Source: an uncultured Flavobacterium sp. (lineage in GTDB: Bacteria; Bacteroidota; Bacteroidia; Flavobacteriales; Flavobacteriaceae). Taken from it: 5,013 bases of DNA. Location: contig CAMLKV010000202.1 of assembly GCA_946480635.1 (NCBI GenBank), forward strand, positions 1 through 5,013. The letters run 5' to 3'. Positions within the stretch are counted from its first letter, which is position 1, and each line of letters opens with the position of its first letter. The notes beneath the pieces were generated by a model that had not been told where the DNA came from, made no database searches, and was given only the letters and a program-made list of their open reading frames with translations. Position numbers and translations under genes: made by a program. Shown piece after piece: positions 1-5,013 of the stretch.

Positions 1-1250
1 TTAACTAAAGACATCTCTATGCAAGTTGCTTCTATGGTTGGAGTTTCACTTCTCTCAGAAATTAGCTCGTTTTCATCATCATTCCAAAAATCATATTGAA
101 TGTTTGCTGTTAACTTTTTACCTTTTTTTGCAAAGTTTTTTACATAATTTAGCTCAATTTGATTAGATATTTGTGGTTCTTTGTAATTTTCATTAGCGGT
201 TATTAATTGTGTTTGATTTTTATTAACATCAAGATAATTAAAGAAGTAATCAACATTATTCTTACTCACATTATGACGGTAGTAATAACTTAATGTAAGT
301 GTATTATTTTCGTTTATGTAATAATCGCTGCCAAAGTAAAGATTGAAACGATTGAAATTTCTTGTACGATCTGTTTTTTGATCTATATATCCACTTACTA
401 TATTGTTTTGATAATTGGTGCGGAATAATTTATCGTCGCCAAAAAGACTCAGTCTTCCATAACGGATGTCGCTAAAAAGATTAAATTTTTCTTTTTTGTA
501 ATTCATATTCACACCAATCGAATTATTATTTGGAATACCTCCAGTCACTGTAATTGAACTACCAAAACCGTTTACTTTGTTTTTCTTTAAGATAATATTG
601 ATAATTCCTGAAGCGCCTTGTGCATCGTATTGTGCCGAAGGATTAGTGATTACTTCTACACGTTCGATTGACTCAGCAGGGATTTGTTCTAATCCGTTGT
701 TTTGTGTCATTACAGAAGGTTTTCCATTAATAAGAATACGTACGCTCGAGTTTCCTCTTAAACTAACTGCTCCCATTGCATTTACACTTACTGAAGGAAC
801 ATTATTTAAAATGTCATTTGCAGAACCACCTTTAGATATCAACTCTTTTCCAACCTTAAAGATTTTTTTATCTAATCGGGTTTCAATTGATGTTTTTTCA
901 GAGACAACTTTTACTTCATCAAGAACTTTGGTTTCTTTTAGTGTAAGTAATACTTTTCCAATGTTCTTATCTTCTAAAATTTGAACTTGATTAAGTATTG
1001 CTGGTTCAAAGTCAAAGAAATTAATATGTAAATGATACTTTCCTGGTTTTACTTTTACTTCGAAATGCCCTTTAGCATCAGAAGTTGTTTCCTGAATTAA
1101 AGCATTTGTTTCATTATCAAGGAAAGCAATACTGGCTAGTTCAATAGGTTTTTGATTTGCTTTCTCCAATACCAAGCCTTTTACAGTAACATCTTGTCCA
1201 TAAAGTAATACTGGAAGGAATAATGCAATGGCATAAATAAATTGTTTCAT
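1..1250 (-). CDS. TonB-dependent-receptor-like outer membrane beta-barrel protein, N-terminal half (truncated by window edge)
   Basis: I translated this from the ATG at 1250-1248 and found 416 codons with no stop, so the C-terminal part lies beyond the left edge. Residues 1-18 form a signal peptide (MKQFIYAIALFLPVLLYG) with likely cleavage before QD. Residues about 21-105 look like a carboxypeptidase-regulatory-like beta-sandwich (VTVKGLVLE... GHFEVKVKPGKYHLHI). Next come a TonB-box-like VLDEVKVVSEK (109-119) and a plug domain at about 125-222. Its marks are GGSANDILNNVPSVSV, SLRGNSSVRILINGKPS, IERVEVITNPSAQYDAQG and SGIINIILKKN. From about 228 the alternating aromatic/polar strands of the barrel begin. 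This order matches the Bacteroidota 'outer membrane beta-barrel family' receptors, which are usually near 800 residues, so about half is present. Members sit in the outer membrane and are thought to import ligands using TonB energy; the substrate cannot be read here. The gene is divergent from a LytS/LytTR pair, a possible regulator. Family call is confident; function is generic. Confidence 0.93.
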   Translation of the reverse strand, partial: MKQFIYAIALFLPVLLYGQDVTVKGLVLEKANQKPIELASIAFLDNETNALIQETTSDAKGHFEVKVKPGKYHLHINFFDFEPAILNQVQILEDKNIGKVLLTLKETKVLDEVKVVSEKTSIETRLDKKIFKVGKELISKGGSANDILNNVPSVSVNAMGAVSLRGNSSVRILINGKPSVMTQNNGLEQIPAESIERVEVITNPSAQYDAQGASGIINIILKKNKVNGFGSSITVTGGIPNNNSIGVNMNYKKEKFNLFSDIRYGRLSLFGDDKLFRTNYQNNIVSGYIDQKTDRTRNFNRFNLYFGSDYYINENNTLTLSYYYRHNVSKNNVDYFFNYLDVNKNQTQLITANENYKEPQISNQIELNYVKNFAKKGKKLTANIQYDFWNDDENELISERSETPTIEATCIEMSLV

Positions 1251-1272
1251 TTGTTCGTTTTTTAATTTGATC

Positions 1273-1300
1273 CAAAATTGAATATAATTTGAAAACACAA
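1273..1300 (-). promoter_or_regulatory. Candidate promoter for the outer membrane receptor gene
   Basis: On the minus strand there is TTG (1300-1298), a 17-nt spacer and CAATTTTG (1280-1273). The latter matches the Bacteroidota -7 element TAnnTTTG at every defined position except the first T. The expected start of transcription is about 15-20 nt upstream of the ATG at 1250. The match is imperfect and AT-rich DNA gives such hits by chance, so this is tentative. Confidence 0.35.
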
Positions 1301-1443
1301 TTTTTGCTGTAGACGAATACTCCAAAAATGTAGATGTTTAGTTATTTTACACTTATAATTCTAATTCGGCGTCAGGTTTGGTATATTCGTGTCCAATTAT
1401 GACTCATTTATCGATTGTAGGACTATAAAAAACTTTAGTTGGT

Positions 1444-1451
1444 TACATTTG
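1444..1451 (+). promoter_or_regulatory. Candidate -7 element for the histidine kinase/response regulator operon
   Basis: TACATTTG matches the Bacteroidota -7 consensus TAnnTTTG exactly and ends 16 nt before the kinase ATG, which implies a very short leader. No TTG lies 17-23 nt upstream; the nearest is at 1415-1417, leaving a 26-nt spacer. If this promoter is real it may be weak on its own and depend on an activator. The remainder of the 217-nt divergent intergenic region holds no ORF or RNA gene that I can recognise. Confidence 0.42.
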
Positions 1452-1467
1452 GGTAGAATTTTACTTT

Positions 1468-2535
1468 ATGGATTTACAAATTTTAAAGCAGCCCCGAATT
1501 GTAAAACACCTTCTTTTTTGGTTGGTTTTCGTTGCTGTAGGTGTATTTAGCGATTTTTCTAATTTGAATGAAGACTGTTTTGCAGAAATAGTAGTTTATC
1601 ATATTAGTGATGCTTTTTTTGGGGCCGTAATGGCTTACTTAACAGCCTATTATTTTTTAACTGAAGACTTTTTGAAAAAAGGATATTTGGTTTTTGGAAT
1701 TACATTTTTGGTGTCAGTATATCTTTTAGCAGCTCTAAGTAGATTGTCTACAGTTCATTTGGCAGAGCCATTAGTACGTAAGCCGCCTTTTACTCAGGAA
1801 TCACCTTTCGAAATTTTTACTGACCTGCGTTACATTGCATTTAAATATGGACCAAGCGTTTTAACAGCAACATTTGTCTTCTATTTAGCAAAATTTTTCT
1901 CTGATTATTCAAAAGAAAAAGAGAAAAGATTATTGTTAAGTAATGAAAAAACTGAAATCGAATTGAAATCTTTGAGAGCTCAACTTAATCCACATTTTTT
2001 ATTCAATACATTAAATAATATTTATTCGTTGTCTATTGATAATTCACCTAAGACTTCAGCATCCATAGGGAAATTATCTGACATTTTAGATTATGTTTTA
2101 TACCGTTGTAATGCTGATTTTGTTTCAGTTTCAAATGAAATGAAACTAATCGAAGACTATATTGAATTAGAAAAATTGCGTTACGATGATCGTTTAGAAG
2201 TTACTGTAAAATCTTCTGTCGATTTTGAAAATCAGGTGCCACCGTTGATATTTCTATCCTTGGTCGAAAATGCATTTAAGCACGGAGCAGGCGAAGACAG
2301 TGGTTCACCTAAAATATGGATAACTTTAGAAAGTAAGCAGGGGCAAACAATTTTTAAAGTTCAGAATACTTATTTAGATTCGGCAGTAGAAATGAACAAA
2401 GAATCTATTGGTTTAACCAACATTAAAAAACAGTTGGAACTATTATATGGTAACCGTTATGATTTGAAAATTGATAAAAAAAATGACTTGTTTACAGTAA
2501 CTTTAACATTAGAAAATAGTATTCATGAAAATTAA
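1468..2535 (+). CDS. LytS-family membrane sensor histidine kinase
   Basis: This 355-residue protein is the sensor half of a two-component system in the inner membrane. About four hydrophobic segments (roughly 14-30, 47-65, 73-92, 127-144) form the N-terminal half. The stretch between the last two (about 93-126) is the largest non-membrane loop and the only obvious place for ligand sensing; no known sensor domain is visible. A charged coiled linker (146-168, KEKEKRLLLSNEKTEIELK) leads to the His_kinase block LRAQLNPHFLFNTLNNIYSL, with H176 the expected phosphoacceptor. The ATP-binding domain shows the N-box VENAFKH (266-272) and the glycine motif IGLTNIKKQLELLYG (314-328). This is the layout of the LytS/YehU-type kinases. 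The first ATG is chosen because the next Met (residue 56) would remove the first membrane segment. The gene overlaps the following regulator gene by 11 bp, so the two are almost certainly partners. The signal is unknown. Confidence 0.95.
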   Translation: MDLQILKQPRIVKHLLFWLVFVAVGVFSDFSNLNEDCFAEIVVYHISDAFFGAVMAYLTAYYFLTEDFLKKGYLVFGITFLVSVYLLAALSRLSTVHLAEPLVRKPPFTQESPFEIFTDLRYIAFKYGPSVLTATFVFYLAKFFSDYSKEKEKRLLLSNEKTEIELKSLRAQLNPHFLFNTLNNIYSLSIDNSPKTSASIGKLSDILDYVLYRCNADFVSVSNEMKLIEDYIELEKLRYDDRLEVTVKSSVDFENQVPPLIFLSLVENAFKHGAGEDSGSPKIWITLESKQGQTIFKVQNTYLDSAVEMNKESIGLTNIKKQLELLYGNRYDLKIDKKNDLFTVTLTLENSIHEN

Positions 2536-3235
2536 ATGTCTGATAGTTGATGATGAACCTTTAGCTGTAAAGTTGATTGAAAATCATATTGCAAAAATAG
2601 ATGTATTAGAAGTTGTAGATACAGCAAACACTGCAATGAAAGCATTTGAAATTCTTAACACACAACAAATAGATTTACTTTTTTTAGATATAAAAATGCC
2701 AAACATAACAGGAATCGACTTCTTAAAAAGTCTTAAGCACCCACCAAAAACTATTTTTACTACTGCATATAGGGATTTTGCTATAGAGAGTTATGAATTG
2801 GATGTGGTTGATTATTTACTCAAACCAATCACATTTGAACGTTTTTTTAAATCGGTAGATCGTTTTTTAAGAGAATCAGTAATTCCTCAGAATAAAATAA
2901 TCGATAATAACAATGATGATAACTATATTTTACTAAAATCTGCTGGGAAAAATCATAAAATTATATTGAATGATATTACCTACGTTGAAAGCATTAAAGA
3001 TTATGTGAAAATTCATAAAACGGATGGTACTTCGATTATGTCAAAATATAAAATTGGTAATTTGGAAGAAGAATTACCTGAAAAAGAATTTGTACGTATC
3101 CATAGATCGTTTATTATTAATAAAACTAAAATTACCGCATTTTCTACTACTGATATAGAAGTTTCAGGAATCGAATTATCAATCGGAGCTAGTTTTAAAG
3201 AATCCGCTCAAAAATTAATAGAATCTTTTAAGTAA
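2525..3235 (+). CDS. LytTR-family DNA-binding response regulator
   Basis: This 236-residue cytoplasmic regulator is the output partner of the kinase encoded just upstream. The receiver domain (about 1-120) has the acidic pair D9/D10 in CLIVDDEP, the phosphoacceptor D55 in LFLDIKMP, T79/T80 after the beta-4 strand and the conserved K100-P101 in DYLLKPI. A polar, Asn/Asp-rich linker (about 120-133) joins it to a LytTR domain (about 134-234), with the typical ITYVESIKDYVKIH and FVRIHRSFIIN motifs. LytTR domains bind DNA through beta strands, usually at paired direct repeats upstream of target promoters. All catalytic residues are present, so the protein looks functional. The ATG lies inside the end of the kinase gene (11-bp overlap, different frame), indicating translational coupling and one mRNA. 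Candidate targets by position are its own operon and the divergent outer membrane receptor; this is inference. Confidence 0.95.
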   Translation: MKIKCLIVDDEPLAVKLIENHIAKIDVLEVVDTANTAMKAFEILNTQQIDLLFLDIKMPNITGIDFLKSLKHPPKTIFTTAYRDFAIESYELDVVDYLLKPITFERFFKSVDRFLRESVIPQNKIIDNNNDDNYILLKSAGKNHKIILNDITYVESIKDYVKIHKTDGTSIMSKYKIGNLEEELPEKEFVRIHRSFIINKTKITAFSTTDIEVSGIELSIGASFKESAQKLIESFK

Positions 3236-3256
3236 TTATTATGATAAAGTAATGGC

Positions 3257-3285
3257 TTGGTTTTTGTTTTAGAAAATAAAACCAA
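3257..3285. repeat. Short inverted repeat after the regulator gene, overlapping a promoter
   Basis: TTGGTTTT (3257-3264) and AAAACCAA (3278-3285) are perfect 8-bp complements with a 13-nt loop, 21 nt after the regulator stop codon. The following sequence is T-rich but has no clean T-run, so as a terminator it would be weak. The -33 TTG of the next promoter begins at the last base of the left arm and lies mostly in the loop. The repeat could be a leaky terminator, an operator or chance. Confidence 0.3.
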
Positions 3286-3293
3286 TAATTTTG
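3264..3293 (+). promoter_or_regulatory. Promoter of the MORN-repeat protein gene
   Basis: TTG (3264-3266, within TTTTTG), a 19-nt spacer and TAATTTTG (3286-3293) match the flavobacterial consensus TTG-N17-23-TAnnTTTG at every defined position. The expected transcription start is near 3299, giving a leader of about 20-25 nt before the ATG at 3322. This is the best promoter in the window and suggests that the MORN gene is transcribed on its own rather than only as the tail of the two-component operon. Confidence 0.65.
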
Positions 3294-3321
3294 AGTTTTA
3301 TTTTAAAAATACTTCACCAAG

Positions 3322-4029
3322 ATGAGAATTGCTATTATTATAACCGTTTTATTATCTTCTATAGTTGCTTTAGCACAGTCTAATGAAAATCAATTTAATG
3401 CAAAAGGAGAACGTCATGGCTTATGGAAAGGAACCTATGACGATTCTAAATTACCCAGATATGAGGGCAATTTTGTTAATGGAAAAGAGCAGGGACATTT
3501 TACTTATTTTGCAAATAGCGATAAGAAAATAGTTATGGCAACTCGAGATTTTGATGGAAAGGGAGGAGCATATACTGTTTTTTTTGATGAAAAAGGAAAT
3601 AAGGTTAGTGAGGGCAATGTTATAAATAAACTTAGAGAAGGTGATTGGAAGTATTATCATAAAGGTGCAAAGACAATTATGACAATCGAAAATTACATTA
3701 AAGATAAAATTGAAGGGATTAGAAAAGTGTTTTATACAAATGGTGTCTTAGGTGAAGAAGTAGCTTATAAAAATAACTTAAAACACGGTGCCTCAAAAAA
3801 ATACAACAAAGAAGGAAAACTTATAGAAGAATCTACTTATGTAAATAATCTACTTCAAGGTCCTTATAAAGTATATGATGAATTTGGGAACCTTATAGTT
3901 GTTGGTAAATACAATAATGATAAGAAAAAAGGAATTTGGAAGTACTATGACAAAGGAAAATTAGTTCGTCAAATGAATGCTGATACCATCAATGGTTATA
4001 AAAAACCCAGTGAAATGAAAAAGAAGTGA
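3322..4029 (+). CDS. Exported MORN-repeat (YwqK-like) protein of unknown function
   Basis: This 235-residue protein begins with a signal peptide (MRIAIIITVLLSSIVALAQS, cleavage likely after ALA), so it should leave the cytoplasm. It has no lipobox cysteine, and no C-terminal sorting domain is visible. The rest is a chain of about seven degenerate MORN-variant repeats of roughly 22-25 residues with the pattern Y..G.l..G.W..Y...G. Examples are GERHGLWKGTYDD (29-41), YEGNFVNGKEQGHFTYF (47-63), VSEGNVINKLREGDWKYY (95-112), KDKIEGIRKVFYTNG (127-141), NNLKHGASKKYNKEGK (151-166), NNLLQGPYKVYDEFGN (175-190) and NDKKKGIWKYYDKGK (199-213). Such proteins are often auto-labelled 'toxin-antitoxin system YwqK family antitoxin', but there is no toxin gene nearby and the signal peptide argues against that role. 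MORN-variant repeats are thought to form extended beta-sheet scaffolds; the partner is unknown. The tail is Lys-rich (KKPSEMKKK). The gene is 86 nt after the regulator gene, with its own promoter and a strong terminator. Confidence 0.9.
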   Translation: MRIAIIITVLLSSIVALAQSNENQFNAKGERHGLWKGTYDDSKLPRYEGNFVNGKEQGHFTYFANSDKKIVMATRDFDGKGGAYTVFFDEKGNKVSEGNVINKLREGDWKYYHKGAKTIMTIENYIKDKIEGIRKVFYTNGVLGEEVAYKNNLKHGASKKYNKEGKLIEESTYVNNLLQGPYKVYDEFGNLIVVGKYNNDKKKGIWKYYDKGKLVRQMNADTINGYKKPSEMKKK

Positions 4030-4057
4030 TAATTATTTGATTTTCAGTTTAATTAAT

Positions 4058-4110
4058 TAAAGCGTAATAAAAATCTTTTTATCGGATTTTTATTACGCTT
4101 TATCGTTTTT
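4058..4110 (+). terminator. Strong intrinsic terminator after the MORN-repeat gene
   Basis: A perfect 18-bp stem is formed by 4058-4075 and 4085-4102 (core AAAGCGTAAT pairing with ATTACGCTTT). The loop is 9 nt (4076-4084) and a T-tract follows at 4106-4110. It begins 28 nt after the stop codon of the MORN gene and should end that transcript. It also separates it from the next gene, which needs its own promoter. The stem is AT-rich apart from the GCG core, as is common in this group. A T-run is absent on the other side, so it probably works in the plus direction only. Confidence 0.9.
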
Positions 4111-4116
4111 AGTCAT

Positions 4117-4144
4117 TTGTCAAAATAGGATTTAGTTAGTTTTC
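4117..4144 (+). promoter_or_regulatory. Candidate promoter for the PKD-domain surface protein gene
   Basis: TTG (4117-4119, within ATTTG), a 17-nt spacer and TAGTTTTC (4137-4144) match the Bacteroidota consensus except for the final G of the -7 element. It lies directly after the terminator and 34 nt before the ATG at 4179, giving a leader of about 30 nt. The placement between a terminator and a gene start supports it; the imperfect -7 box limits confidence. Confidence 0.45.
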
Positions 4145-4178
4145 TTTAAATTTAAATGAATTAACTAAACGTCTAACT

Positions 4179-5013
4179 ATGTCAAAAACAATTACTTATT
4201 TAAAGAATGTTTGGGGGCTTTTATTACTTATTTTATTTTTTCCAAACATTAGTAACGCTCAATCCGATTGCTCTAGTGCTGTAATCGTATGTGGTAACAC
4301 TCAATCGTTTAACCCTAGCGGTGTTGGGACTAAATTAGAACAACTTGCTTGTGGAGGCATTGAACATAACAGTGTCTGGATAGCTTTTCAAGCTAAAGCA
4401 AATGGTAAACTAAATTTTGTTATTAGGCCTTTCACACCAGCTGGATTACCAAGCCTTTCTGATTTTGATTGGAGCTTGTATGCTTTGGCAGGACCTCCAG
4501 GTGTGTCTAATTGTGATGCAAAAACACAGTTAAGTTGTAACTTTGCAGGATCTGCAACAGTTTATGGAATTCCTGGAGCCACAGGAATGGCATCTCCTCC
4601 TTATGCAGCAACATCATTTAATCCTGGAGTTGATGTAGTGAGTGGTAATTGGTATGTACTTATTGTAGATCAGTTTAGTAATAGTACTCCATTATTATTT
4701 AGCGTTCAGTTTACAGATAATCCTGAAAGTCCAAATCTTAATTCTACACCTGGAATTTTTGATAATAAGCCTAATTTTTCAATTACGAATTCTTCAGCTT
4801 GTGCTGGAACTTTTACATTCAACAATAGTTCAGCTTCAACTTTTACACCTAATACTTATCTTTGGGATTTTGGAGATGGATCTACTTCAACTGCAACAAA
4901 TCCAAGTCATACATATATTACACAAGGTACATATTATACTACTTTAACAGTAACAGATAATAATGGTTGCAAATCAGATATAAGAAAAAGAGTAGTATTT
5001 AATGATTCACCAC
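4179..5013 (+). CDS. Secreted PKD-domain surface protein, N-terminal part (truncated by window edge); probable type IX secretion substrate
   Basis: From the ATG at 4179 I read 278 codons without a stop, running off the right edge. The start is preferred because the ATG at 4156 is followed at once by a stop (ATG AAT TAA). Residues 1-27 form a signal peptide (hydrophobic VWGLLLLILFFPNISNA). Residues about 29-180 form a Cys-containing beta-rich domain: CSSAVIVCGN, HNSVWIAFQAKANGKLNFVI, DFDWSLYAL, CNFAGSATVYGIPGATGM and GNWYVLIVDQFS. This resembles the N-terminal region of many large flavobacterial proteins that end in a gliding-motility-type (T9SS type B) C-terminal domain. Residues about 198-274 are a PKD domain with YLWDFGDGSTS, NPSHTY and YYTTLTVTDNNGC. 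Cysteines C31/C38, C112/C120 and C208/C264 are placed to pair as disulfides. PKD domains are extracellular Ig-like spacers in adhesins and surface enzymes. The sorting signal is outside the window, so type IX export and an adhesin-like role are inferred. No catalytic domain is visible. Confidence 0.88.
   Translation, partial: MSKTITYLKNVWGLLLLILFFPNISNAQSDCSSAVIVCGNTQSFNPSGVGTKLEQLACGGIEHNSVWIAFQAKANGKLNFVIRPFTPAGLPSLSDFDWSLYALAGPPGVSNCDAKTQLSCNFAGSATVYGIPGATGMASPPYAATSFNPGVDVVSGNWYVLIVDQFSNSTPLLFSVQFTDNPESPNLNSTPGIFDNKPNFSITNSSACAGTFTFNNSSASTFTPNTYLWDFGDGSTSTATNPSHTYITQGTYYTTLTVTDNNGCKSDIRKRVVFNDSP

Noticed and set aside
1..3. TTA at the very start of the window, a possible stop codon for the minus-strand receptor
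   Set aside because: The receptor frame uses codons at 5-3, 8-6 and so on, so this TTA is out of frame. The protein also lacks most of its barrel and must continue outside the window.
577..984. 135-codon open frame on the plus strand
   Set aside because: It is antisense to the plug-domain coding region of the minus-strand receptor, whose translation is unmistakable. The predicted product has no recognisable domain.
1251..1467. Riboswitch or small RNA in the divergent intergenic region
   Set aside because: I found no strong hairpin with a T-tract and no recognisable aptamer motif. The candidate promoters imply short leaders on both sides.
3451..3660. 69-codon open frame on the minus strand
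   Set aside because: It lies antisense within the MORN-repeat gene; its Ile/Ser/Phe-rich composition is that of a reverse-frame shadow of AT-rich coding DNA.
3322..4029. Toxin-antitoxin module based on YwqK-like MORN repeats
   Set aside because: No small toxin-like gene adjoins it on either strand, and the N-terminal signal peptide does not fit a cytoplasmic antitoxin.
4156..4164. ATG upstream of the surface protein start
   Set aside because: It reads ATG AAT TAA, so it ends after two codons. The ATG at 4179 opens directly into a good signal peptide.
4759..4947. 62-codon open frame on the plus strand with Leu/Gln/Ile-rich sequence
   Set aside because: It is an out-of-frame reading of the PKD-domain region of the surface protein gene, whose true frame gives a clear WDFGDGS...NPSHTY signature.

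Overview
The window looks like chromosomal DNA from a member of the Bacteroidota, most likely a Flavobacteriaceae (Flavobacterium-like) species. The DNA is strongly AT-rich and the start codons lack convincing Shine-Dalgarno sequences. Upstream regions carry the Bacteroidota-type promoter pattern (TTG, then 17-23 nt, then TAnnTTTG). The gene content is typical of the group: a carboxypeptidase-regulatory-domain/plug/barrel outer membrane receptor, a LytS/LytTR two-component pair, a secreted MORN-repeat protein and the start of a PKD-containing cell-surface protein of the kind exported by the type IX secretion system.

Layout. 1-1250 (minus strand) holds the N-terminal half of a TonB-dependent-receptor-like outer membrane protein that runs off the left edge. 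1251-1467 is a divergent intergenic region with candidate promoters for both directions. 1468-2535 and 2525-3235 (plus strand, overlapping by 11 bp) encode a LytS-type membrane histidine kinase and its LytTR DNA-binding response regulator. 3236-3321 holds a very good promoter. 3322-4029 encodes an exported MORN-repeat protein. 4058-4110 is a strong intrinsic terminator with an 18-bp perfect stem. 4179 to the right edge is the N-terminal part of a large secreted, PKD-domain-containing surface protein with a candidate promoter of its own.

How the parts may work together. The kinase and regulator are clearly one co-translated signalling unit. The divergently placed receptor is the obvious neighbouring candidate target, but this is inference from position only. 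The MORN gene has its own promoter and ends at a strong terminator, so it forms its own unit, perhaps with some read-through from the regulator. The surface-protein gene begins a new transcription unit.

I see no mobile element, CRISPR array, RNA gene or other clearly novel system. The region reads as ordinary flavobacterial chromosome. The points most worth a second look are the divergent receptor/regulator control region, the poorly characterised secreted MORN protein and the undefined N-terminal domain of the truncated surface protein.
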